A stretch of DNA of 64,000 bases from Heloderma charlesbogerti. Taxonomy: Eukaryota; Chordata; Lepidosauria; Squamata; Helodermatidae. Below are positions 10,757 through 22,167 of the stretch, one piece after another (the first letter of the stretch is position 1; each line of letters starts with the position of its first letter). The notes under the pieces are model-generated. The model did not search any database and was not told the DNA's origin. It was given only the letters and a program-made list of their open reading frames with translations. The position numbers and the translations under genes were made by a program. The DNA lies in the NCBI GenBank assembly GCA_026122225.1, contig JANEZZ010000297.1:868001-932000 (forward strand), given 5' to 3'.

Positions 10757-13700
10757 CAAGATGAAACTTGAAATATGAAAGCAACATGAAACAAAAATGA
10801 TTTGGTTACAGAATCCTTGTCAAAATATTCTGTGTATTCTCATGGTGCGGCATCACTGTTCTTAAATTGTCCAACTCTTCTCACTGTTCTATCTACAGAT
10901 AAGATGAAAACATTATTCAGAGGACAGGCACATCTACTGGGCAGGGTGGGATGGTACCATATGTTCCCCCAAACGAACACATGGAGAAGATAGTCCAGGC
11001 GGCCCATTATTTCTTCCATGTTCTGAAACCAAATATTGCCCCCAGCGTGAACCAAAAAGGTTTGAAATGGCCTACTTTATGCTGGGTTATTTTCCCTGTG
11101 ATGTCAAGATAGTGGAAGTCTCCTGTTGAATGTCTGCAGTTCATCCATATGTACCCCTGTTTCATGTTTATTAAAGTGTTTTGTGGTGGACTTGGCTCTA
11201 CATTTAGGAAGGGTGGGGCAGCCTACCTTGGATGGCAGATTTTTGGTGACCATTATAGGACAGGAAATTGTCATTCATTTAGTTTATTGTTATGTTTTTA
11301 CCACCATGAGGGAGCTGTCAGTGTCATTTGAAACTTTGCCTGGGGCACCAGACTGTCTTGGGTCATCTTCCTTCACACTTGACAGTTGTTGAAACTTAAG
11401 CATAAGGCAGAGGACCAAATGAAAAGCCTACCATCAGATATACTTCATACATATTTCACTAGATTCAGTAACTTATCTTTTCCCCATTACCAAGGTTAAT
11501 AAGAGTCTGCTGAGAGATTTCAATCAGACTTTATGCATCTCTTTAGCCACATGGACCAATTTGGATCCACGTGGAGAGATATTCTGTAGAGATGTACTTA
11601 GCTGAGGGCTGTTTTCCTCCTACCACTTGCATTTCAACCAACTTTACATTTAGTACTGAGAAGGGAAAAAAAAAACCCAAACAAACCATAAGCATGGTAC
11701 TGTGAAAAGGAAGGGATAGGAGGAGAGGGAGCTGTTTGTTCTACTCTAGTTGTTGAAGTGTGTCTTGTGCCACTAAGGTTGTCAGTAAAAAATCACCATC
11801 TATTTCCCTGAATTCAGAACCTAGAATAAAAAGGTCATTCGGGAAATGTGTTCTTCTGAATAATATCCCAATTACACAGACTCTTGTTTAACTGGGCTGA
11901 ATGTGTATGGTCTGGTACTGAAAGGACAGACAGACAGACAGACAGACAAACTAGCAAAGTGATCCATGCCAAAGATAAATTAAAATATTGACTCCACTTT
12001 TTCACATACATAATATATTGAAACTTGACAAGATGGAAGTTGTCCCTGCCCACTCTTATCACTCTGCCAAGTCCCTAATCTACTTGTGTCTCCTTCTGCA
12101 GGATTTCCTCCATGATATTCAAGGCTACATACATGGTTCCGTGTGTGTGAGTCCCGTGGAACTTTATGACCCACTCATGGACATGCCTCAGGCTCAGATG
12201 CAGGACAGGTGTAAATAGTGGGTAAGACAGAAAGGCTCAATGTGCTGCTCACCAGCTTAATGCAGTCAGAAGATCAGCCAAACAGCACAGCATGAGGAAA
12301 GTGAAGATGTGTAGTTTGGATTTGGTTCTGACAAAAAGGGAGTTGTAATGCAACTTGAAATGAAGTTATCACCAGAAACTCTATTAAAAGAAAAGGAAAG
12401 CTAAATTGCCAATAAAATAAAATAAAAAAATTGAGGAGTTCCAGCCAGTTTCAGTGAGACTGGACTTGGTTTCTGACACTCTTTTACTGCAACAGCATGC
12501 TACTCCTAAGTAACCATTCCTTCCTTCCATTTTCTGCTAATTTCCCTTTTGGTTTTCAAAGAATGGAATGGATCTTGCTTCATGTCTTAGAGACAGAATA
12601 CCTCTTACCTTTCCCTTCCCCACTCCCCGGAAGGAAAACAATATAGAATAGGTTTTTTGTTTGTTTGAGTGTTTCCAATTAAAATGCCAAAAATCTATCT
12701 CCAAAATCATTATTTTAAAAGATATAGGTAATTGTTACGAAATAGTCCTTGCTTATTTCACTTCACCATCTGCTCACTGGATTTCCCCGACCCCCGCTGC
12801 CCAGTGGTATTCATCATAAGCTCTCAGGATAAGGAAAATCAATTATTGTTTCACTTTTGGTTTCCAAGAAAAAATAATCCATTGTAGCTGGGAAGGTTCC
12901 TAGCAAGATTCCCACCCAGCAAGCACAACTACCCCTTACCCCAGAAACTTGTCTTTTTGGTGTATTCCACCTCATCAAAATGTGCTTTCCCATCTATAAC
13001 TTACTTTCTGTATCTTATCCATCTGGATCTCCTTTGGTGCAACCCCTGTGCAAATGTAACCCAATAATTACAAATCAAGAGAAAGCATATGTTTCTGTTA
13101 CATAAAAATAAATGTGTTTGTGGTGGTTTGCAGCTACTAAGCAAGAACACATGATAGTTGCCAAAAATGAACTCCGTCGTTCAAGTTCCCTCTGTTTTGT
13201 CCATAAAGTATACAAGTGTTTAATACATGGATTGATGCTATCAGGTGGCGAGTCTTTATGCTCTCACCTGCTGCCTCTTGGAACTCAGAATATGTTCCAA
13301 CATTATGTGGGCTAATCACATGACAAGTACTTGCAAATAGGGTAGGCCATGTACATTTGCTCACTACGAGGAGGCCATTTTCAGTGGCGCCCCCATGGTG
13401 TCTGCAATATATGCTTTATCTTTCACTTTTGCACTTAAGCTCATAATCAGAAATGCAAATAGCATGCTGGAAAAGTACCAGTTCAGAAAAGATATGAAGC
13501 AACTTCATTCAGTTACACTGGGTTCCAAATCAAACGCTGCAAAACTAAGCCTAGTCAGAAGCCTAGCGCTTCTACAAAGCCAATAGGAGTGCTTCAGTAA
13601 CAGCAATTAGAGCTTTGAAGTTGAATGCTGAGCTGATACTTCCTGTTGAGTGAATAGACATTCCATCTGAGCTAACCCTCTGTATGAGTGAACAATGTAT

Positions 13701-16015
13701 GCAATAACACTGCCAAAATAATTACCCATCATCTCAGTATATGAATTTGTCTAAGTTGTTCTGTAAGCACTGGCCCAGGTCAGTGTAAGGGGTAAACCAT
13801 TAACCACAGCATGTAATCAGGAACTGGAATCCATACCTTACAAGTGAAAAGGTACAATTCAGTGTTATTGGCTACAGGTATAATTCATTGAACCAGAACG
13901 TTCCACTACAGTGCATATATCCAGAAGGCTACCATGCAATACATACATTTGCCCACAAGGCCCCAACCAGAACTGGGGATATAATTACCAAACAGCGATG
14001 GATTACTGCAATGGATTATAATTGGTGATTGTTTTGGTTTGGCTGTGAATGAATGGTTGGCTGGGAGAATGGAAAGCATTTCAGGTTTTGCGTGTCCGAG
14101 TGTATGATTGAGTCTTGTGTGTGGGTGCTGCTGTGAGTGTGCTGAACATTTGGAGATGTTTGTGGGACGTTCAAAAATATATCACATTGGCCAGAAGAAG
14201 TAAAAAAGAAAACCACCCTTCTGAAACTTGCAGGTCTTTGGGACCAGCCTGCTTTGCCTCAGACTGTTCCAGAACTGCATCTCTTGAGGTTCAGAGGTGG
14301 TCTAAATATCTCTGAAGGTGATCACTCTGGAGCAGTGCACAGCCCTAATAGAAACCGAAAATGAAGGCAATGTTTTCAAGAAACAAACATAGTGAGTGAC
14401 GTACAGCACAATCCTATATATATTTACTGGGAAGTAAGTCCCATTTAGTTCAATGGGGCTTAATCCCAGGTAAATCAGCATTGGGTTGAAGCCTTAGTTA
14501 ATAAACTGAAAGATGTGGTTTGGTAAACATATAATATCAGGCTTATCGCCTATTTTAAAATCAGTGGTCCCCCCCCCCATTCTCTGTCAAACTGGCAACA
14601 GAGTCACAAAAATACAAATATAAGCAATGGATGGATGACATACATAATCACGACAAAAAATAAATTGGAGGACTGAAAATGTCTCTTAGGTGCTTAGGCA
14701 ATGACAGAAGCCATCCTATTTTTTAAAGTGAATGTACTTTGAACCTTGGTACAGTTGTCAATTTCACACAAATTAAAATGACAGTTTGTTCTTCTGCCAA
14801 ACTAGATATACTTGTTTGAGGGGTTATTGTGTGTGTGTATAACCCCCCCCACACACACACGCACACATGCACAAATGCACACACACAAATAGAGAATGTT
14901 TTTGCTTAGTTTCAATACTTCTATTCTTTCTCACTTATCATCTGCTTCCTCTGTCTGTTCTGCTATGATGAGCTGTCAGTCACTTGCTAGATCCATTTCT
15001 CTGTATGACACAAGAAGCAGGACTGTTCGATTTCCAGTCATTTCTCATGTAGGCTATGAAACCCTGGGGGTCAATTTTACCATCTGTAGTTCGGACTCAT
15101 GGACAATGTGGCTTCTCAAAAGTGCCTTCTAGTTATGGGTCTCATCATTAGCATGATTGTCAGTGCCTCTCTCGCTCTTGGCCATGCAGCATCTGCTCCC
15201 AGACTCAGAATGTTTCTGCCACTAATTAAGAAACATTCCTTCCTCCAGCTGACCTAGTTCATTCCTTTGCTTAAGTGGTTGCAGAGGTTGGTTGCTGATT
15301 TGCAAAAGGGGCCACCCCTAGAACTGTTCCACTTGCTTAAGGAATTTAAGTCACAGCACGGAGCAATGAAAGGATCATATTGGTTGCCTCTGGGCTATAA
15401 AAAATGATCATACCCCCTCTGTCCATTACGTTGAGTTTGGCAGCCAACATCCATGATTTGTTGATTCATGCCATTCTGACTCTCTTAAACTACAGGGGTG
15501 CAAGAAGTCAATTATTTCTCAGCATACAGCGAAATCACTACAATGGTCTCCAGTGTTAGCAGGCATCTTTATTAAGAACAAGAACAAAACTCTGCTGTGG
15601 TGTTTTAGGGCTCTTTTAAACATAATACAAGGCAAAATAGGGCTTGTCACTGAGTGGAACTTGACAGAGCTGCAGCCCATTCTGCCCCCCCCGTATGGCA
15701 TTGTTACAAAGTAGCTGGCTCAGAGTGAACAGTACCGACACCATTTTGAGGCAAGGCTAATACACTGGGCAACTCCATCCTCAACATCACTGAGGCAGGA
15801 CAGCACAGGAGTGGTTTAACATTGGTCATGTATGCATGACGAAATCGAGCAATTCACTTTCGAATAGACTTCCCAAAAATGCATGCCCCCCCCAAGGCAA
15901 AGGTAGGTGGTGAAATTAAACAAAACACAAATATGCTGACTGCTAAGAGTGATACCTGCAGCACTACCTGGTCAGTACTGCAGCTGTTCCTATTGCTTGA
16001 TTAACACGTGTAGAG
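10757..16015. other. Long unrecognised stretch
   Basis: About 5.3 kb with no gene I can support and few named repeats. Small items: (GACA)n at 11925-11950; an A-rich run at 12413-12431; a family-2 right end AGCAGTGCACAGCCCTA at 14326-14342 without a visible left end; a MITE at 14405-14490; CA/GT runs at 14827-14887. A minus-strand AATAAAG near 15570 could be a poly(A) signal of an old LTR, but I see no boundaries. Confidence 0.4.
14405..14490 (+). repeat. Squamate GGAAGTAAGTCCCAT-type MITE
   Basis: Starts ACAGCACAATCCTATATATATTTACT, then GGGAAGTAAGTCCCATTTAGTTCAATGGGGCTTA and ends with a partial inverse of the start. This is the short palindromic repeat found in very many copies in squamate genomes. 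Confidence 0.6.
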
Positions 16016-16323
16016 TAGGGATGTACTGATATTGTTAAATCCATTCTGTCTGTGTTTTGCAGATTGTCAGGCATCTTTCACTCCTTCATCAACTCACTGA
16101 TGGAATCTGATTTTTTTAGGAATGCATGATTATTTGGTTCCACTTGCACATTTGCACTAATGTCCATTAGTACAAATTTCTGCACATCTTCTCCAAAAGT
16201 TTTTTAGAAATGGTCCACAAGTCCATGTGAATTTTTTTTTTTAAAAAAGGCACTGTAGAATCCATAGGTTGGATTCATAGAAACCCGAACACATTTGAAT
16301 CCATTGCAGATCCAATATCCCTA
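16016..16323 (+). mobile_element. hAT MITE, family 5
   Basis: Begins TAGGGATGTACTGATATTG and ends CAATATCCCTA. The interior shares ATCCATTCTGTCTGTGTTTTGCAG and ATTGTCAGGCATCTTTCACTCC with the copies at 54497 and 58965, and inversely with 20460. Flanks GTGTAGAG and GTTAAGAC match in 5 of 8. Confidence 0.55.
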
Positions 16324-16408
16324 GTTAAGACAGCCATCTTTCCCAAGTGCCCTCCTTTGCCATGAAGGAGGAAGAAGCATCAACTGTTTTGTTTCCAGCA
16401 ACCACCAC

Positions 16409-16964
16409 TAGGGATGTGCAAACCCACCCTTGTCTGTGTTCTCCAGGCACCTGCCCAGCCCCTGCCACTGGTCTTTGGACCACTCTCAAGCCCGTCCTGT
16501 GCTTGGCAAGCAGTCTGCACTGATCCCGGAGGCCTTGTTGAGTTCCGTGGTTGCCATTTTTTCAAAATAAAATGGTGATAGCAAAAATGCACATATTTGT
16601 GTATGCGTGAAAATGTGCATTTTTTGAGAAAATGTGCATTTTTTCAAAAAAAATTACATTTTCATTCATAAGTGAGTATGCTCATTCACAAAATGTGCAT
16701 TTTGCATACAGAAATATGGGCATTCGCAAAAATGCACAATTTTGCACATACGCAAATATGCACATTTTTGTGATCACCATTTTATTTTGCACAAAATGGC
16801 AACTGCGGAGCTCAATGAAGCTGCTTGCAAGTAAGTGCGGGCTGCTTGCTGAGTGCAGACAGGGGTTAAGTGGGGCCAGGATCTCAGCGAGCGGGGCTTG
16901 GGGATGCATGCAGGGGTGGTTCTGCTGGATTCCATGATGGAATCCGGCTCCTGAGCCAACCCTA
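16409..16964. mobile_element. hAT MITE, family 4
   Basis: Left end TAGGGATGTGCAAACCC, right end GAGCCAACCCTA, exact 8-bp duplication ACCACCAC (16401-16408, 16965-16972). The centre repeats ATGTGCATTTT and AAAATGCAC words in both orientations; arms carry inverted CCATTTTTTCAAAATAAAATGGTG and CACCATTTTATTTTGC. A related shorter copy is at 33896-34191. Confidence 0.75.
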
Positions 16965-16992
16965 ACCACCACCATTCTCAGCAAAAGACAAT

Positions 16993-17541
16993 TAGGGATG
17001 GCAGAGAATTCCGCCATGGATTCCAGTGAGGCCAGATTCTTTAGAATCCGCCCCCCCGGAATCCATGGTAGAATGGCCTCCTGCCCCCCCGCCCCCCCCC
17101 ACAGAACCCCCCCGGGATGGCACTTACCTGGGGCGGATGTGGCAGATTCGGCGGCGGCAGCGATTCCGGCGGCAGCGGCTCCGGCAGCTGGTCTCCTGGT
17201 CGGCTGTGGCTGGGCTGCTGCGGCCACCATTGCCGTCCTTGCAGCTAACCCCCCGCAAAAAAACCCAGCGTATGCAAATGGTGGTGGCTATAGCAGCCGC
17301 CATTTGCGTTCCCTAATTTTCGCCGTTCTAGCCTACGTAAATATTTACATAGGCAATTACGGAGAAAAAAAGGGGAATGCAAATAGCATAATGGGCGCTA
17401 TTTGCATTCCCCTTTTTTTTCACTGTAATTGCCTACGTAAATATTTACGTAGGCTAGAACGACAAAAAATAGGGAATGCAAATGGCAGCCACCATAGCCG
17501 CCGCCATTTGTGTCCGCAGCAGCCCAGCCTTCCCATCCCTA
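16993..17541 (-). mobile_element. hAT MITE, family 1, reverse orientation
   Basis: Left end TAGGGATGGCAGAGAATTC, right end CCTTCCCATCCCTA; duplication AAGACAAT / AAGGCAAT, 7 of 8. Two paired hairpins (about 17330-17362 and 17429-17462) flank a central GGGAATGCAAATAGC / GCTATTTGCATTCCCC palindrome. It sits in the LINE 3' end that continues at 17542. A minus-strand splice-donor motif (CACTTACCTG) lies at 17121-17130. Confidence 0.8.
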
Positions 17542-17715
17542 AAGGCAATATGCTTATGTACAGCAGTTGCTGGGGAACATGGGTGGAGGGTGCCGTTGCA
17601 CTCGTGTCCTGGTTGTGTTTTCCTGGTTGACAGTTGGTTGGCCACTATGTGAACAGAATGCTGGACTAGATGAACCCTTGGTCTGATCCAGCATGGCCCT
17701 TCTTATGTTCTTAGG
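17542..17715 (+). mobile_element. CR1/L2-type LINE 3' end
   Basis: Reads GTTGCTGGGGAACATGGGTGG, later GAACAGAATGCTGGACTAGATG and GGTCTGATCCAGCATGGCCC, ending TTCTTATGTTCTTA. Same family as 6900-7320 and 61990-62325. Confidence 0.6.
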
Positions 17716-18428
17716 AGCCAGTTTTGCAAGTTTCAGGCATGATAGTCATATGGGTTGTGATGTCATTTCTTTTGTGTAAATAGTATAAGAAGGGAGGATT
17801 TCATTTGCAAGTGGTCACCATTTTTTGGTGTCCAACCATGGATGATTGGAACCCCATTGGATGCCCTTACCACAGGACTTTGCCTACACACAGAGCCCAC
17901 TCCTGCAAAGAGCTGTAGGACCAATCTCTTAAGGAAAAAGGCAAACTCAGCATCCTGCCACTATGGGACAAGCCCAGCTCACAAGCCCTACCCAGGGAAT
18001 GGATGCTGCAGTTCTGTCCTGCTCTGGCCCAAGCCAGCTTTGCCTGCCTTGCTAGTAGGTAGCCTGACAGGAAAGGTCCAAGATTTGCCCCCACACAAAC
18101 ACAAGCCTCATTTTAAAGGGCAAAATAGTCATCCCCACCCCACTTCACCTGAACCCTGGAATTGCAACTCTCACTAGTTCCATCAGCAGGAAAGGGCCTC
18201 TCAACCCATGGAAAGACATATTGCTCTTGGAGATCCTTGTTCAAACTGTAGTCACCCCCCACCCCATTTCTCTGTCTTCCTATGTGTGTGTATGTGTGAG
18301 TTGCAATGCAGATCTAATCTTGAAGTCATTTGTGGTTGGAGCCCTGGACACCTTTGTGTAGCCTGAGTGGGTTGCCAGGAACTGCCACCATAATGGATGC
18401 ATCTCTGGTTTCTCTTGTTTGTTAACCC
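17716..18428. other. Unrecognised stretch
   Basis: No named repeat or credible gene. It lies between a LINE tail and a hAT copy. Confidence 0.35.
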
Positions 18429-18958
18429 TAGGGGTGGACGAAAGTCCCTTACCTTTCGCCGAAGCTTGTTCGCGGTGGGGGGGAGGCGCTTCGCTGCTCC
18501 CCCTGTGAAGTTCAGGCTGGGGGGGGGAGGCTTCCCGCCTCTCCCCGGCTGAAATTCAGGCTGTGGGGGAAGCTTCCCGCCTCGCCCCGGCCGAAATACA
18601 GGCCAGGGAGGAGGCTTCCCGCCTCACCCGGCCACGAACTCGAAAGTTTAAAAACAAAACAAAACACGCCCCCGTGATAGGCTACGTGACGATTAACGTA
18701 GCCTATCATGGCTAGATCTGCAAAGTCAGCCATGATAGGCTACGTTAATCATCACGTAGCCTATGACGGGGGTGTTTGTTTGTTTTTTTCTTTTGTTGGA
18801 ATGGCGGCGGCGGGACATTCGGCGAAGGTAAGTCCCGTCCCGGGGGGGTACGGGGGCGGGGGGTTTCGGGGGATTTCTCCCCGAAACTTGTTTGGGGGGC
18901 CGAACACTTTGGCGCTTGGCCCCCCGAAGTTTCGGGGAGAAATTCTCCGCCATCCCTA
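18429..18958 (+). mobile_element. hAT MITE, family 1, short form
   Basis: Ends TAGGGGTGGACGAAAG and GCCATCCCTA, exact duplication GTTAACCC (18421-18428, 18959-18966). Two hairpins sit back to back: 18674-18711 and 18731-18770, both GATAGGCTACGT... types with TTAA in place of AAAT. Left part is a degenerate tandem of GGCTGAAATTCAGGC units of about 50 bp. Outward splice donors: CTTACCTTT at 18448-18456 (minus) and AAGGTAAGT at 18825-18833 (plus). An ATGGCGGCGGCG block starts at 18801. Confidence 0.85.
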
Positions 18959-18966
18959 GTTAACCC

Positions 18967-19366
18967 CCTCCTTGTGCTCAAGACAAACTCTCTGTGGGGA
19001 AGTTGGCTTCAAGCACAGAGGAACATTGCAGTGGGTTGCCCCACAGACAAACCAGGGGTATTCGTATAGAAGAGATGCCAGAAAGGTGTACAAATTGGAA
19101 TGTATGAGGGTTTCAAGCCTATGGTGGACTCCTGCCTGCACTCTTGCAAGCTACAGTGAGTGAATGCCAGGACAGGCAGAGCATGAATCCCCTTCCTTTC
19201 CAGTGTGCTCCTTCCACCCCACTCCAAATCCCTCTCCCCAGCCCTACACTTTTCTGTGCTGTGCTCAATGACTCTTAGGTATTCCTGTTTACCCAACCCC
19301 CTCCTCTTTCTTCTATCACCTCTTTCTTACCTTCGTCTAGCAAGACATGTGGTTCATGCATGTCAG
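18967..19366. other. Unrecognised spacer
   Basis: About 400 bp between two family-1 copies; no repeat or gene recognised. Confidence 0.35.
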
Positions 19367-20260
19367 TAGGGATGTACGAAAGTGACTTACCTTTCCACAG
19401 ATTATGCTGATGCTGGGGGGGAGGCGTTCCGTCCCTCCCCCCGGAATCCTGGCCGGCCAGCTCTGCAGGGATTCTGTGGAGCCGCCAGCCGGCTCCACCA
19501 GCTGCCGGATATCCGGCCGCTGGCGAGCAAGGACGCAAATGGCAGCGGCCGTAGCTGCCGCCGTTTGCGTCCCTGCAGTCAGCCGTGGTAGGCTACGTAA
19601 ATGTTTATGTAACCTATCACGGCTGATTTAAAAGAAAAAAAATGCGCATACGCAAATGGCGGCGCCCATAGGCTCCGCCATTTGTGTTCCTTATTTTGGC
19701 ATGTCTTAGTCTACGTAAACATTTACGTAGACTAAGATGGCGAAAATAAGGGGAACGCAAATAGCGTAGCGTCTACGTAGCGTCCCTTATTTTCGCCGTC
19801 TTAGTCTATGTAAATGTTTACATAGACTAAGGCGTGCCAAAATAAGGAACGCAAATGGCAGTGTCCATGGGCGCTGCCATTTGCGTATGCCCGTTTTTAA
19901 AAAAAATATCAGCCGTGATAGGCTACGTAAACATTTATGTAGCCTATCACGGTGTTTTTTTTAAATCTAGCTGTGATAGGCTATGTAAATCTTTACATAG
20001 CCTATCACATTTTTTTGTTTTTTGTTTTTTTTAACTGGAAATGGCGGTGGCGGCAGCTGGTCGGGAGATCGGCCGCTGCAGCCGCCGCCGCCGCCGCCGG
20101 AGCCTCCGCCAGAGCCACCGCCACCAGGAAGATCCGCCCAAGCTAAGTCCCATCCTGGGGGGGGCAGGGGGGCATACCGTTCCGCCACTGATTTCGGGGG
20201 GCCGAATGCGCTGGCATTCGGCCTCCCCGAGATCTGTGGTGGAATTCTCTGACATCCCTA
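19367..20260 (+). mobile_element. hAT MITE, family 1, full-size palindromic copy
   Basis: The best example of the architecture. Ends TAGGGATGTACGAAAG and GACATCCCTA, exact duplication CATGTCAG (19359-19366, 20261-20268). The body is a mirror series of hairpins about a centre near 19775: 19586-19624, 19645-19690, 19705-19742, centre, 19801-19830 (30-bp perfect palindrome), 19850-19885, 19912-19951, 19973-20008 (36-bp perfect palindrome). The left and right halves are inverse copies of each other, so the whole element is also a palindrome. A block starting ATGGCGGTGGCGGCAGC is at 20041; the following donor motif is mutated (AGCTAAGT). No transposase. Confidence 0.88.
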
Positions 20261-20459
20261 CATGTCAGTGGCCTCACTTCCAGGCCTGGAGCTCAGCTTT
20301 GCCAACAACACAGGTAATTTCCCCATCAAAGCAGAATTCTAATGAAGGCTGGAATGTCCGCAATTAGTGTAATATTTAACAAATGCTTTGCTTAGCTAAT
20401 TTCCCCCAAATCAACTCATGTGTTAAAATGCACGTAAACCTTGACAAATGTGCTGAACG

Positions 20460-20856
20460 CAGGGATGCTGGAGAAATTTGAGATGGACTAAAATGAGCTC
20501 AGATTTCTAAGAATCTGACCTGTGGAATCCACTGTGAAGCGACCCCCTCAGGCCAGACGGAGTCTGTGGACTTTCAGATGATTTTTTTACATTCTCAGAA
20601 TTTATGCATATAAATTGTAGGAAAATACATGAGTTTCTGCTGAGGAAATGTTGAATGGAATGGGGGAAAATATGCTAAATGTTATGTATAAAGGCAAATT
20701 GTGTAAATACGTATGTAAATACTTAAATAATTATTTGCATATTTTTCCACATGACGAAAAAAATATTCGCATCTGTCTGTGAGCAGATGATGGAACAAAA
20801 GGCACCTGACAATCCATGAAACACAGAGTGGATTTTACACAGTCCATACATCCCTA
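20460..20856 (-). mobile_element. hAT MITE, family 5, reverse orientation
   Basis: Begins CAGGGATGCTGGAGAAATTTGAG and ends CAGTCCATACATCCCTA. Inverse of the family seen at 54497 and 58965 (CACCTGACAATC against GATTGTCAGGTACC). Flanking 8-mers do not match, so the duplication is lost or an end is misplaced. Confidence 0.55.
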
Positions 20857-21039
20857 TGAAATGGCATTATCCTCTTCAATCTTGTCTGAGAGTGGATCTC
20901 TTTGGGTGGGGATTGCCTTCTTAGCCATAGATACTCTATTTGCCAATGTTAAAAAGTCCCTTAGTGGAATGCAAGTCATATGGGAATATGTGCAAGCTTG
21001 AACACATATCTCATGGGATCATATTCAGTAACAAAATGA

Positions 21040-21125
21040 TATATGATATATCTATCAATCAATAGACAGATAGATATAGATGATATAGATATAGATATAG
21101 ATATAGATATAGATATAGATATAGA
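21040..21125. repeat. (GATATA)n microsatellite
   Basis: GATATAGATATA hexamer array with imperfect left part (ATAGATATAGATGATATAG). It directly precedes the BovB fragment. Confidence 0.85.
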
Positions 21126-21130
21126 ATGGA

Positions 21131-21489
21131 TATATTTGGCGAGTGAACTGTATTGCTGGAGGAAAATTCTGAGAGTGCCTTGGACAGCAAGAAGATGAAA
21201 CCCCAGGAAATAAAGCCAGACTGCTCACTTGAGAGAATGATATTAAAGGCAAAACTGAAGTACTTTGGCCACATCATGAGAAGACAGGACACCCTGGAGA
21301 AGATGCTGATGCCAGGGAAAGCAGAAGGCAAAAGCAAGAGGGGCCGACCAATGGCAAGATGGATGGATGATATTCTGGAGGTGACGGACTCAACCTTGGG
21401 GGTGCTGGGGGTGGCGGCGGCCGACAGAAAGCTGGTCCATGAAGTCACGAAGAGTCGGAAGCGACTGACCGAATAAACAACAACAATAT
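21131..21489 (+). mobile_element. BovB/RTE LINE 3' end
   Basis: Encodes the C-terminus of an RTE-type ORF2: LKAKLKYFGHIMRRQDTLEK, then KRGRPMARWMDDI, ending VHEVTKSRKRLTE and a stop. This is the conserved C-terminal block of BovB-type elements, followed by the expected AT-rich AAC-repeat tail. The frame from the residues LERMI onward is open to the stop, but the 5' part (EN and RT) is missing. BovB is abundant in squamates and is the strongest clue to the lineage. Confidence 0.85.
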
Positions 21490-21532
21490 TTGGCAAGGGG
21501 AGGTCAATTTTAGTCTAGTGTAGAGTTGCCAC

Positions 21533-22159
21533 TAGGAATGGATGAACCTGTCAATTTCTCATTTTTCCAATCTTAAGTTCAGTTAATTAAGATTTTTTTA
21601 AAGAAAGTTCACATGAAAATCATATGCATTTTTTGTGTATTTTTTTCCTAATATTTGCATTTTTGCATGCAATTTTGGCAAATATATGGCAGCATCCAAC
21701 TTTGTCATTCTGCTGGGGCAAATGATGTTGCGCTAGTGGAAACTAGGTTCTGAACTATGTGCAAGAGGAGAACCCAACTAACGTTATGTTTATGCCATTG
21801 TGGTTACAAAAGCAGTTGTGGAAGTGGTTGTGCAAATGTAATGTGCAACCACTTGTGCAATGGAAAGATTTGGTGGAGCTCCACTAATGCTTTGAGTTTG
21901 TGGAATGGCACCACTGGATAGTGCCCATACACATTTTTGCGAGCAAATGTCCTAATATTTTTGAAAATTATTTTCACCAACAGGCACATTATTGTTTGCA
22001 CTTTCCCCTAATACATGCATTTTGTATGTACTTTTTGATAGGAGAATTCCATTGAAAACTTCAGAGAAGAGCAAATTTCCAAGGAAAACTAAATTTTGGT
22101 TCACGTATTGCTAAGTCCCATTTAAAATGTGAACCAAACAAATTTCTCCCCCATCCCTA
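21533..22159. mobile_element. hAT MITE, family 6 (TAGGAATGGATG)
   Basis: Ends TAGGAATGGATGAACC and CCCATCCCTA with an exact 8-bp duplication GTTGCCAC (21525-21532, 22160-22167). AT-rich interior with repeated CCTAATATTTGCATTTT words in both orientations. A possible second left end of this family is at 7969. Confidence 0.78.
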
Positions 22160-22167
22160 GTTGCCAC

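Noticed and set aside
14326..14342. A full family-2 hAT copy ending at 14342
   Set aside because: Only the right end AGCAGTGCACAGCCCTA is seen; no left end or flank match, so recorded as a fragment.
15519..15760. Old LTR suggested by a minus-strand AATAAAG
   Set aside because: No TG...CA boundaries or flanking duplication could be found.
18781..18958. CpG-island promoter of a host gene
   Set aside because: The GC-rich ATGGCGG stretch recurs at the same place in other hAT copies, so it belongs to the element and is not evidence of a host promoter.
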